A program made the translations under genes and the position numbers. From positions 1 through 8,359 of the forward strand of contig JAPHUI010000138.1 in NCBI GenBank assembly GCA_026193755.1: DNA of 8,359 nt, read 5' to 3'. Position 1 is the stretch's first letter, and every line of letters starts with the position of its first letter. The notes below the pieces were generated by a model. That model was not told the DNA's origin and did not search any database. It saw only the letters and a list, made by a program, of their open reading frames with translations. This document shows, piece by piece, positions 1-6,057 of this stretch. This DNA comes from Ignavibacteriaceae bacterium. GTDB taxonomy: Bacteria; Bacteroidota; Ignavibacteria; Ignavibacteriales; Ignavibacteriaceae.

Positions 1-2
1 AT

Positions 3-110
3 TGTCTTCAATTAATTAATCAGGCAGTTAATTCAACAACTGAATCTTCCTGTATTAAGGTAAGTATTAGGCTGCTGCCAGAATCCTATTCTGCTAATTA
101 TTATTCTTAA
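3..110 (+). CDS. possible 3' end of an upstream gene (35 codons, left-truncated)
   Basis: Of the three plus-strand frames, only this one is open from the window edge; the other two stop within the first 20 bases. It gives 35 residues ending ...RLLPESYSANYYS and stops with TAA at 108-110. A terminator-like hairpin begins 15 bases later, which is the arrangement expected at the end of a gene. I recognise no family, and 35 open codons at a window edge could be chance. If it is not coding, the same bases are part of an untranslated leader for the genes downstream. Confidence 0.25.
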   Translation, partial: CLQLINQAVNSTTESSCIKVSIRLLPESYSANYYS

Positions 111-124
111 GAATATTACTTCAG

Positions 125-152
125 AAATCTGGGTCGCTACCCAAAGATTTTT
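125..152 (+). terminator. hairpin with T-run, probable rho-independent terminator
   Basis: AAATCT GGGT (125-134) pairs with ACCC (139-142) and, after a two-base AA bulge, AGATTT (145-150). This makes a 10-bp stem closed by a CGCT tetraloop. A run of five T (148-152) overlaps the end of the stem and follows it. The stem is mostly AT apart from its GGGT/ACCC core and the T-run is short, so termination would be weak to moderate. It may end transcription of a gene to the left, or be one element of a structured leader in front of the small membrane protein and kup. Confidence 0.45.
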
Positions 153-235
153 GTAATAATTTCAGAGACTGATTCTGAACATAATATCCGTCATTCATCT
201 TTTCTTTTAAGTCATTTAACAACCAGCACGTAAAT

Positions 236-290
236 CCTTTCAAGTTCGTTAATTCATTTAATTATTTTTTTATAAAATACTTGAAAGGGA
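236..290 (+). promoter_or_regulatory. inverted repeat that would sequester the ribosome binding site of the 40-aa ORF
   Basis: CCTTTCAAGT (236-245) is the exact reverse complement of ACTTGAAAGG (279-288). The two are separated by a 33-base AT-rich loop that can form a small inner stem (ATTTT 264-268 with AAAAT 274-278). The right arm covers most of the SD-like sequence AAAGGGA (284-290) that lies 7 bases before the ATG at 298. If the RNA folds this way the ribosome binding site is paired and translation is reduced. That is the geometry of an RNA thermometer, a riboswitch expression platform or an autoregulatory leader. The repeat and its overlap with the SD are seen directly; the regulatory role is inference. 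Confidence 0.45.
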
Positions 291-297
291 ATTCACT

Positions 298-420
298 ATG
301 GATACTCCACAAAAGAGCGATAAATCAACAAGGTTCTTATTTTATTTTTTTATTGCACAGGTCATACTTGGAATGATTGCAGTCGTAGGTTATATGATTT
401 ATTCATTCATCTTTGGTTGA
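298..420 (+). CDS. 40-residue single-pass membrane protein of unknown function, upstream of kup
   Basis: The ORF starts with ATG, has a good SD-like AAAGGGA 7 bases upstream, and encodes 40 residues ending in TGA. Residues 1-12 are hydrophilic with three basic residues (K6, K9, R12). Residues 13-40 are almost wholly hydrophobic and aromatic (FLFYFFIAQVIL, then GMIAVVGYMIYSFIFG). This predicts one membrane helix with the N-terminus in the cytoplasm and almost no tail outside. It ends 46 bases before kup on the same strand with no terminator between, so co-transcription is likely. By analogy with KdpF, a very small subunit of the Kdp potassium pump, it could be an accessory or stabilising subunit of the transporter, but there is no sequence similarity I can point to. 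The SD, the compact amphipathic layout and the position make it a likely real gene that is easily missed by gene callers. Confidence 0.6.
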   Translation: MDTPQKSDKSTRFLFYFFIAQVILGMIAVVGYMIYSFIFG

Positions 421-466
421 AAAACTAAATACTTATTAATTCATTCTTACTTATTTTTGAAACGGA

Positions 467-2287
467 ATGAAAAAGAATAAGTTCACTATATCCATTAAGG
501 AAGTTGTACGGGCAATGGGGATCGTTTTCGGGGATATTGGAACGAGTCCTATTTATACTTTGACCATAATTTTCTTTCTTATTATACCTACCAGGGAAAA
601 CGTATTAGGTGTTTTATCTCTGATTTTCTGGACATTAATAATAATCGTTACAATTCAATATGCTTGGCTTGGAATGTCCTTAAGTATTAAGGGTGAGGGA
701 GGAATTATAGTTCTAAAAGAAGCACTTGTGAGTACACTAAAGAATGGCAAGAAAATCGGAATAGCTTCTGCCCTGGGATACCTGGGAATTTCTTTAATTC
801 TTGGAGACGGAATGATAACTCCGGCTATAAGTATTCTTTCGGCGGTGGAAGGACTCGAACTTATTCCGAAGCTTGGAAAAATAACAACTTCAGTAGTTAT
901 TATAATAACTTGTATCATTACAGTTATTTTGTTTTCAGTTCAAGCGCGTGGAGTCGACAAAATAGCTAAATCTTTTGGACCAATTATGGTTATCTGGTTC
1001 ACCAGTCTTTTCGTTTCCGGTATCTATTATTTATTTAACAATCCCTCGATTTTGGAAGCAGTCAATCCATATTTTGCTGTTAAGTTTTTATTTCACTATG
1101 GATTCATTTCGTTTTTAATATTGAGTGATGTAATTCTTTGTGCAACTGGTGGTGAAGCTTTGTATGCAGACATGGGACATCTTGGAGGTAAATCAATAAG
1201 ATATGCGTGGGTATTTGTATTTCTGGCATTGTTCACCAATTACTTCGGGCAGGGTGCGTTCTTAATTCAGGGAGGTTCCGTTTCTCAGGTACTTTTTTCC
1301 TCAATAAACCATATCTCTCCGATTCTTTATCTACCATTTTTACTTTTGGCACTCTTGGCTACAATTATAGCTTCACAAGCAATGATTAGTGCAGTTATGG
1401 CATTAATATTTCAGGGTATAAATCTTAGGATCTTTCCCTTGATGAAAATTAAATACACATCCACTGAATTAAGATCCCAGATATATATCGAGTCAGTAAA
1501 TTGGTTATTGCTGATCGCTGTCTTGGTTATGATATTTATTTTTCAGTCTTCAGAAAATTTATCCGCAGCTTATGGTTTGGCAGTTACTGCGACAATGACT
1601 ATCAGCGCAACTTTTATGGTTTGGATCTTCTGGAACAAAGGAGAGAAGCTAAAATTAATTCTTTCTACATTTGTTTTGCTCTTCGATCTTATTTATCTGG
1701 TGGCTGTTTTTACTAAAATTCCTGCTGGTGGGTATTGGTCCTTAATTATTGCATTTCTTGTGACACTTATTATTCAGATTTGGATTAAGGGCTCTGAAGC
1801 ACTCAGACGTCGTTTTCGTTCTCTTGATCTCGAAATTTTTATAACCAGCTTTGAACAGATTTATTCGACTCAACCAATTCTAAAAGGAGAAGCTATTTTC
1901 TTTGCCCGGATAATTGATAAAGTACCTCCTTATGTGGTTCACTGCATTTTAAGAAGTGGTATTATTTATGAAAAGAATATCTTGTTTGCATTTCAGATTA
2001 GTGACGAACCTTATGGAATAAAATTTTTTGAAATGAAAGAATTTAGCAAAGGATTATATGGACTGACAGTATCAGTAGGATACATGCAAATCTTAAATTT
2101 GCCAAGTCTGTTTAAAGAACATAGTATAAATGAGAAAGTGATATTTTACGGAGTAGATGATATTAAAACAAAGAAATTCTTTTATAAAATTTATGCTTTT
2201 ATTAAAAAAATCACTCCATCATTCGCCAGTTTTTATAACTTTCCTTATAACAAGCTGCACGGAGTGGTAACCAGGCACGAGTTGTAA
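467..2287 (+). CDS. kup: Kup/KUP-HAK-family potassium uptake transporter
   Basis: This is an integral inner-membrane protein of 606 residues, close to E. coli Kup (622), that imports K+ most probably by H+ symport. The family signature runs GIVFGDIGTSPIYT at 18-31 (D23 in the first helix). It is followed by GEGG at 76-79, GDGMITPAIS at 113-122 with VEGLE just after, and GGEALYADMGHLG at 228-240. Later markers are GQGA at 261-264, SQAMISA at 303-309, YGLAVT at 369-374 and PAGGYW at 419-424. About twelve membrane helices fill residues 18-440. Residues 445-606 are the cytoplasmic C-terminal domain, which ends in the family-like GVVTRHEL. The ATG is preceded only by a GGA touching the start codon, so initiation is SD-poor. 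Translation may depend on the small ORF that ends 46 bases upstream. The gene is intact, with no frameshift. The family is certain; ion specificity is inferred from the family. Confidence 0.96.
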   Translation: MKKNKFTISIKEVVRAMGIVFGDIGTSPIYTLTIIFFLIIPTRENVLGVLSLIFWTLIIIVTIQYAWLGMSLSIKGEGGIIVLKEALVSTLKNGKKIGIASALGYLGISLILGDGMITPAISILSAVEGLELIPKLGKITTSVVIIITCIITVILFSVQARGVDKIAKSFGPIMVIWFTSLFVSGIYYLFNNPSILEAVNPYFAVKFLFHYGFISFLILSDVILCATGGEALYADMGHLGGKSIRYAWVFVFLALFTNYFGQGAFLIQGGSVSQVLFSSINHISPILYLPFLLLALLATIIASQAMISAVMALIFQGINLRIFPLMKIKYTSTELRSQIYIESVNWLLLIAVLVMIFIFQSSENLSAAYGLAVTATMTISATFMVWIFWNKGEKLKLILSTFVLLFDLIYLVAVFTKIPAGGYWSLIIAFLVTLIIQIWIKGSEALRRRFRSLDLEIFITSFEQIYSTQPILKGEAIFFARIIDKVPPYVVHCILRSGIIYEKNILFAFQISDEPYGIKFFEMKEFSKGLYGLTVSVGYMQILNLPSLFKEHSINEKVIFYGVDDIKTKKFFYKIYAFIKKITPSFASFYNFPYNKLHGVVTRHEL

Positions 2288-2332
2288 GATTACCATCATG
2301 CATAAATAATTATAATATTATATCAAAACGAA

Positions 2333-2348
2333 TTTTACTGGCGTAAAA
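2333..2348. repeat. 6-bp inverted repeat between kup and the nuclease gene
   Basis: TTTTAC (2333-2338) and GTAAAA (2343-2348) are perfect inverted copies around TGGC. There is no T-run after the stem on the plus strand, so it is a poor terminator. It may be a weak transcription end for kup, an operator-like site, or chance in an AT-rich gap. The rest of the 109-base gap holds a 12-base palindrome TATAATATTATA (2311-2322). It also holds TAAATTTG (2362-2369), which fits the Bacteroidota -7 consensus TAnnTTTG but has no clear partner box upstream. Confidence 0.2.
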
Positions 2349-2396
2349 CATCATTCTTATATAAATTTGAGCGTGCAGTTATCTTAAAATGAAAGA

Positions 2397-3449
2397 TTGA
2401 AGAATAGTTATTTACATATTGTCACACTTTTATTACTCTTCTTGTACTCTACAATGCATGCACAATCCCAGGATACATTATTTTTAGCATCCTGGAATCT
2501 TCAAAATTTATTTGATACGGTAGATGATCCTCAAAAAAATGATGAGGAATTTCTTCCAAATGGCGAAATGCAGTGGACTAAGGAAAGACTCGATAAAAAA
2601 TTGTATAATTTAGCTCGTGTAATCCGGTCAATGAATAATGGTGCCGGTCCGGATTTGCTAGGAGTTTGTGAAGTGGAACATGAGGCTCTACTTGATTCGA
2701 TGATTAAAAAATTCTTACCAGATTTAGATTATAAAACTGCTTATATTGAATCGCCGGATAACAGGGGAATAGATAACGGATTAATTTTTAAAGCAAATGA
2801 ATTTAAGGTATTGAATGTTCAGGTAGATACAGTGCATATTTCAAGTGGCTGGCCAACAAGATTGATTATGGGTGTAAATTTATTGACCGATAACAATGAA
2901 AAAATAACTGTATTTGTAAATCATTGGCCTTCAAGGAGCGGGGGACAGATAGAATCTGAACCTAATAGAATTGAAGCTGCAAAAACGCTTCGTTATGCTT
3001 TGGATAGAATTTTCAAAATAGAAGAAGATGCTCAAATTTTTATCATTGGGGATTTTAATGATGATCCGATCAACAAGTCTGTTCTAGAGACACTAAGAGC
3101 TCATCCAATTAAATGTGATTCTTTAAATGCAGAGTTTGAGGTTGAATCTGAAGGAGAATTATTTAATCTGTCTTACAAAACGTATGAAAGTGGTTTGGGT
3201 AGTTATAAGTACCGAAACACTTGGAATTTACTTGATCAAATAATTGTATCTGGCTCTTTAATAAATGGCAAAGAGATAAATTATATCTGTCAATCGTTTA
3301 AAGTGTACAAACCAAATTTTATGGTTACCAAATCAGGTGTATACCAGGGAGCACCTTTCCCAACTTATGGAGGAAGCAGATATCTTGGTGGGTATAGTGA
3401 TCATTTCCCGGTAATTTCTAAATTTAAAATAAATAGGAATTTTAAATGA
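2397..3449 (+). CDS. exported endonuclease/exonuclease/phosphatase (EEP) family protein
   Basis: A 350-residue EEP (DNase I-like) fold protein, most likely a secreted or periplasmic metal-dependent nuclease or phosphoesterase. Residues 1-23 are a signal peptide: KN, a Leu/Ile/Val-rich core, then MHAQ with cleavage expected before S24. Catalytic motifs are in order: SWNLQNLFD with N34 (32-40), CEVE with E92 (91-94), DNGLI (126-130), VNHWPSRSGG with H176 (174-183), GDFNDDP with D219 and N221 (218-224), and YSDHFPV with D335-H336 (333-339). All expected metal and catalytic residues are present. The start is TTG. An in-frame TAA lies just upstream and the next in-frame ATG (M20) would remove the signal peptide, so TTG is the only sensible start. 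Similar proteins are common in Bacteroidota. The substrate (DNA, RNA or a phospho-ester) cannot be read from sequence. Its TGA overlaps the next gene by 4 bases, so the two are probably translated together. Confidence 0.88.
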   Translation: MKNSYLHIVTLLLLFLYSTMHAQSQDTLFLASWNLQNLFDTVDDPQKNDEEFLPNGEMQWTKERLDKKLYNLARVIRSMNNGAGPDLLGVCEVEHEALLDSMIKKFLPDLDYKTAYIESPDNRGIDNGLIFKANEFKVLNVQVDTVHISSGWPTRLIMGVNLLTDNNEKITVFVNHWPSRSGGQIESEPNRIEAAKTLRYALDRIFKIEEDAQIFIIGDFNDDPINKSVLETLRAHPIKCDSLNAEFEVESEGELFNLSYKTYESGLGSYKYRNTWNLLDQIIVSGSLINGKEINYICQSFKVYKPNFMVTKSGVYQGAPFPTYGGSRYLGGYSDHFPVISKFKINRNFK

Positions 3450-4156
3450 ATAAAGAAATATTAATTTTTGGTTCAAGCGGTGCGCTTGGAAATGGAGTGA
3501 CTGATGTTTTTTTGAAAAAAAAATACAACAAATTTTATCTATTTGATTTTAAACATAAGGATATACCAAACACAAATGTTGAACAAATAATAATTAGCGA
3601 CTTATCTGAAGAAGAGAATGTAAAAAAAGCGTTTAGCAGGGTTACGCCATCTAAAGAAAAAGTATTCTATCTATTCAGCACAATTGGTGGATTTGCTGGC
3701 GGCAAAAAAGTGTGGAAAACTGAATCATCTTCTTTTGACAGAATGATAAATATGAATTTGAAAACAAGTTTTTTAATTGCTAAATATTTTTCCATTTTAG
3801 TCAGCAAATCTCACTCAGGTTCAATATGTTTTACATCAGCTTTTACTGGACTTGTAGCAGAATCAGGTAAAGCAGTTTATGGAACATCAAAGGCAGCACT
3901 TATCCATCTTGTCAAAACATTAGCAGAAGAAGGTAAAGAAATAAGGCTATCAGCTAATGCAATTGCCCCGTTCATAATCGATACCCCGGCAAACAGAGAA
4001 TGGATGCCTGCTTCGACTAATTCAGAAAAAGATTCGGTATTTGAAAATTGGATTAAACCTGCTGAGATAGGTGAATTTGTAAATTCAATGTTTCAAAGTT
4101 ATAATATACTTTCAGGTAATATATTCCAGCTTAAAAACAGGTTTAATGTGTACTAA
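3446..4156 (+). CDS. short-chain dehydrogenase/reductase resembling dihydropteridine reductase
   Basis: A 236-residue cytoplasmic Rossmann-fold oxidoreductase. The nucleotide-binding loop is GSSGALG (9-15). D34 at the end of the second strand suggests NADH rather than NADPH. The catalytic residues are S131, Y145 and K149 (YGTSK). It matches animal quinonoid dihydropteridine reductase (QDPR) at sites that ordinary SDRs do not share. GGFAGGK (81-87) parallels human GGWAGG, YGTSKAALIHL (145-155) parallels YGMAKGAVHQL, and DTPANREWMP (179-188) parallels DTPMNRKSMP. Length also agrees (human QDPR 244). QDPR regenerates tetrahydropterin from the quinonoid dihydro form. Whether this enzyme does so, or uses another pterin or quinonoid substrate, is inference. 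The ATG overlaps the upstream stop (ATGA), and AGGA lies 7 bases before it. SDR family membership is near certain; the QDPR assignment is from remembered human sequence and less sure. Confidence 0.82.
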   Translation: MNKEILIFGSSGALGNGVTDVFLKKKYNKFYLFDFKHKDIPNTNVEQIIISDLSEEENVKKAFSRVTPSKEKVFYLFSTIGGFAGGKKVWKTESSSFDRMINMNLKTSFLIAKYFSILVSKSHSGSICFTSAFTGLVAESGKAVYGTSKAALIHLVKTLAEEGKEIRLSANAIAPFIIDTPANREWMPASTNSEKDSVFENWIKPAEIGEFVNSMFQSYNILSGNIFQLKNRFNVY

Positions 4157-4185
4157 AGAATTACCAATCGGGAGGCAGTAATTTG

Positions 4186-4214
4186 TTGACTTTCTAAATT
4201 GAAATCATTATTGT
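4186..4214 (+). promoter_or_regulatory. sigma-70-like promoter for the exb operon
   Basis: TTGACT (4186-4191) and TATTGT (4209-4214) are separated by 17 bases. They match the -35 and -10 consensus at five of six and four of six positions. Transcription would begin near 4221, leaving about 75 bases of leader before the exbB start. The site lies in the 139-base gap after the reductase gene, which is where an operon promoter is expected. No experiment supports it, and the -10 box is imperfect. Confidence 0.45.
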
Positions 4215-4224
4215 AGTCATACTC

Positions 4225-4239
4225 ATAATTTAAAATTAT
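4225..4239. promoter_or_regulatory. palindrome just downstream of the predicted exb start site, possible operator
   Basis: ATAATTT (4225-4231) and AAATTAT (4233-4239) are perfect inverted arms around a single A. The site begins about 4 bases after the predicted transcription start, where a repressor would block the promoter. Exb systems are often iron-regulated, but the sequence is too AT-simple to call a Fur box, and it could be chance. Confidence 0.25.
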
Positions 4240-4280
4240 TTGGAAAAAAACCTTTCCTTGGTATCAATCATTCAATTTTC

Positions 4281-4286
4281 AGGAGG
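4281..4286 (+). promoter_or_regulatory. perfect Shine-Dalgarno of exbB
   Basis: AGGAGG stands 9 bases before the ATG at 4296. It fixes the start and is by far the best SD in the window, suggesting high expression of this gene relative to its neighbours. Confidence 0.8.
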
Positions 4287-4295
4287 AAACTTTAT

Positions 4296-4988
4296 ATGGA
4301 TTTCTCGGGTGTAATAGCAATATTTTTTAACACCATTGCGCAAGCAACTAATGATGGTGGAGTTTTGAATTGGTTAAGTTCAAAGTATGAAGCTGGTGGA
4401 TTATTTATGCACCCGATTTTAGGGTGTTTAATTGTAGGTCTGGCCTTTTGTATTGAAAGACTCTGGACTTTAACCCGCTCTAAAACAAATACTAAAAAAT
4501 TCATTCTTCAGGTTAAAAGAGCGCTTGACAATGGCGGAATTGAGCAGGCAAAACAATTATGTGCAAATACCAGAGGTCCTGTTGCATCTGTATTTCATGC
4601 AGGTTTATTAAGAGCCGATGAAGGTCTCGAGGCTGCTGAAAAAGCAATCATAGCTTACGGTGGTATTGAAATGGGCTTCTTGGAAAGAGGTACAATCTGG
4701 ATATCACTTTTTATTTCTCTGGCACCTATGCTTGGATTCACTGGAACAGTTCAAGGTATGATAACTGCATTCGACGCTATAAAAGAAGCAGCTCAAATAT
4801 CACCTGCAATTGTTGCCGATGGTATAGCTGTTGCTTTGCTCACAACTTTATTTGGTTTAGTTGTAGCTATGATACTCCAGGTTTTCTACAATTTTATTGT
4901 TTCTAGAATTGATAGACTGGTTGGAGATATGGAAGAAGCCTCGATTGAATTGATAGATGCATTATATGAATTGAAGGTTAAAAAATAG
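4296..4988 (+). CDS. exbB: MotA/TolQ/ExbB-family proton channel protein
   Basis: A 230-residue inner-membrane protein that forms, with ExbD, the proton-driven motor that energises TonB-dependent outer-membrane transport or a Tol-like process. Three membrane segments are visible, at about 36-57, 133-155 and 172-200. A cytoplasmic loop (about 60-130) follows the first, as usual for ExbB/TolQ. The diagnostic LAPMLGFTGTVQGM (142-155) and the polar Thr pair in ALLTTLFG (180-187) mark the proton pathway helices. The N-terminal 35 residues include a hydrophobic patch (5-15) ahead of the first helix. The gene heads a three-gene unit with two exbD genes, 36 bases from the first. It could equally be named tolQ-like. 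The two ExbD partners and the absence of tolA/tolB or pal nearby favour the ExbB label, but the function that it powers is not shown here. Confidence 0.88.
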   Translation: MDFSGVIAIFFNTIAQATNDGGVLNWLSSKYEAGGLFMHPILGCLIVGLAFCIERLWTLTRSKTNTKKFILQVKRALDNGGIEQAKQLCANTRGPVASVFHAGLLRADEGLEAAEKAIIAYGGIEMGFLERGTIWISLFISLAPMLGFTGTVQGMITAFDAIKEAAQISPAIVADGIAVALLTTLFGLVVAMILQVFYNFIVSRIDRLVGDMEEASIELIDALYELKVKK

Positions 4989-5024
4989 TAATTCTTAACT
5001 AACTAATTAAAACCAGATTTCAAA

Positions 5025-5555
5025 ATGATAAAAAAGAAAAAACTTCCTGAAGCAACAATTCCGACTTCATCAATGGCTGACATTGCATTTCTGCTTCTTA
5101 TTTTCTTTCTTGTTGCAACAGTAATTGACGTAGACTCAGGTATTGGTATGACACTGCCTGAATTTGTAGACAATCCCGAAACAGTTGAAGTACCCAAAGA
5201 CAGGATGGCTGCAGTGTTAATTAATGAAACAGGAGATGTTCTGCTGGATGGTCAACCAATTTCATTGTTCCAGATTACAAACACTTTGAAACCACGTATT
5301 CAGTCCAAAATTGATCTTCCGAATAATAAAAAACTTATTGTATCTATTAAGACGGATAGAAAAACTGAATACAATGCTTATATACAGGCTTTAGATCAGG
5401 TTAAGGTAGCATATTTTGAAGTAAGAGATGAATATTCAAATTCCAAATTTGGTAAAAAATTCAGTGATCTGGAGGATGGATCTATAGAACAGAATGAAGT
5501 GAAGGATGCAATCCCCATTATTATTTCAATAGCAGAACCAGAAAAAGTTAAATAA
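5025..5555 (+). CDS. exbD: ExbD/TolR-family protein, first copy
   Basis: A 176-residue protein with a basic cytoplasmic N-terminus (KKKK at 3-6), one membrane helix (about 19-36) and a periplasmic domain for the rest. IPTSSMADIAFLLL (12-25) is the ExbD hallmark, and D19 is the expected proton-carrying aspartate at the membrane. The periplasmic part contains LIVSIKTDRKTEYNAYIQAL (104-123) followed by a RDEYSNSKFGKKF stretch (134-146). This closely recalls the longer ExbD type of Bacteroidota. It is clearly different from, and longer than, the second ExbD downstream, so this is not a recent duplication. No good SD precedes the start; translation probably relies on coupling to exbB, whose stop lies 36 bases upstream. 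Confidence 0.88.
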   Translation: MIKKKKLPEATIPTSSMADIAFLLLIFFLVATVIDVDSGIGMTLPEFVDNPETVEVPKDRMAAVLINETGDVLLDGQPISLFQITNTLKPRIQSKIDLPNNKKLIVSIKTDRKTEYNAYIQALDQVKVAYFEVRDEYSNSKFGKKFSDLEDGSIEQNEVKDAIPIIISIAEPEKVK

Positions 5556-5568
5556 AGGAATTGAAGTA

Positions 5569-5982
5569 ATGAAATTCGAAAAGAAAAGAGCAAGCACAAA
5601 ACAAGAAATTCCAACAGCTTCTATGCCCGATATTATCTTTATGCTGTTGTTGTTTTTTATGGTTACAACAACGCTTAGAGAAGTTGAGGTATTTGTACAA
5701 TATTCTCTCCCAGAAGCTAAGGCAATAGAAAAAATTGAAAACAAGCGTTTGATACAATATGTCTGGGTAGGTAAGGATGGAAGAATTCAAATTAATGATA
5801 GTCTTGTTAAGCTTAATGAAATTCAGGATATTATGTATGCTAAAAGACAAGCGCTTCCAAATGTTATTGTTTCACTTCGGGTTGATAAGAGTACTGATAT
5901 GGGCTTGGTAACAGATATTCAACAAGAACTGAGAAAAGCATACTGCCTGAGAATAAACTATTCGGCAAATATTAAAATATAA
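5569..5982 (+). CDS. exbD: ExbD/TolR-family protein, second copy
   Basis: A 137-residue protein with the same plan as its neighbour: basic N-terminus, IPTASMPDIIFMLLLFF (14-30) with the proton-carrying D21, one membrane helix to about 37, then a periplasmic domain. VSLRVDKSTDMGLVTDIQQE (101-120) and LRINYSA (127-133) fit the short ExbD type found beside the longer type in Bacteroidota. It starts 13 bases after the first exbD, with AAAGGA (5554-5559) 9 bases before the ATG, so the three genes form one transcript. Two unlike ExbD chains with one ExbB suggests a heteromeric motor or two alternative complexes. It is the last gene before a strong terminator. Confidence 0.88.
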   Translation: MKFEKKRASTKQEIPTASMPDIIFMLLLFFMVTTTLREVEVFVQYSLPEAKAIEKIENKRLIQYVWVGKDGRIQINDSLVKLNEIQDIMYAKRQALPNVIVSLRVDKSTDMGLVTDIQQELRKAYCLRINYSANIKI

Positions 5983-6007
5983 GCTAAATATTATTAATTT
6001 CTTGATG

Positions 6008-6042
6008 AGCAGGTTGGTTTTAATTAATCGCCTGCTTTTTTT
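6008..6042 (+). terminator. rho-independent terminator of the exb operon
   Basis: AGCAGG (6008-6013) pairs with CCTGCT (6031-6036). An inner stem, GGTT (6016-6019) with AATC-type partners at 6026-6029, is closed by a TTAATT loop. Seven T follow (6036-6042). The hairpin begins 26 bases after the second exbD stop and closes the operon. Unusually, the next gene's ATG is only 15 bases after the T-run. Confidence 0.8.
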
Positions 6043-6057
6043 ATTGCAGAGGGTAAA

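Noticed and set aside
59..98. Resemblance of GGCTGCTGCCAGAATCC followed by GCTAA to the 3' part of the ydaO (c-di-AMP) riboswitch, which often precedes potassium genes in Gram-positives
   Set aside because: Only short strings match from memory. The 3' closing strand expected after GCTAA is absent, and the 5' half would lie outside the window. An Rfam RF00379 search on a longer sequence would decide.
452..459. TATTTTTG, a match to the Bacteroidota -7 promoter consensus just before kup
   Set aside because: There is no TTG/TTTG box at the right distance upstream, and the start site would fall on the kup ATG itself. The motif is common in AT-rich DNA.
655..918. Minus-strand 87-residue ORF inside kup, and plus-strand out-of-frame ORFs at 1207-1389 and 1501-1716
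   Set aside because: All are alternate-frame readings of conserved Kup sequence and have no recognisable domain.
4170..4197. GGGAGG followed by TTG TTG ACT TTC TAA, an SD with a four-codon ORF
   Set aside because: Too short to call a leader peptide, and it overlaps the predicted -35 box. It is probably a chance purine run after the reductase gene.
5548..5850. 100-residue minus-strand ORF across the two exbD genes
   Set aside because: Antisense shadow of strongly supported exbD genes, with composition that fits reverse-frame translation and no start signal.
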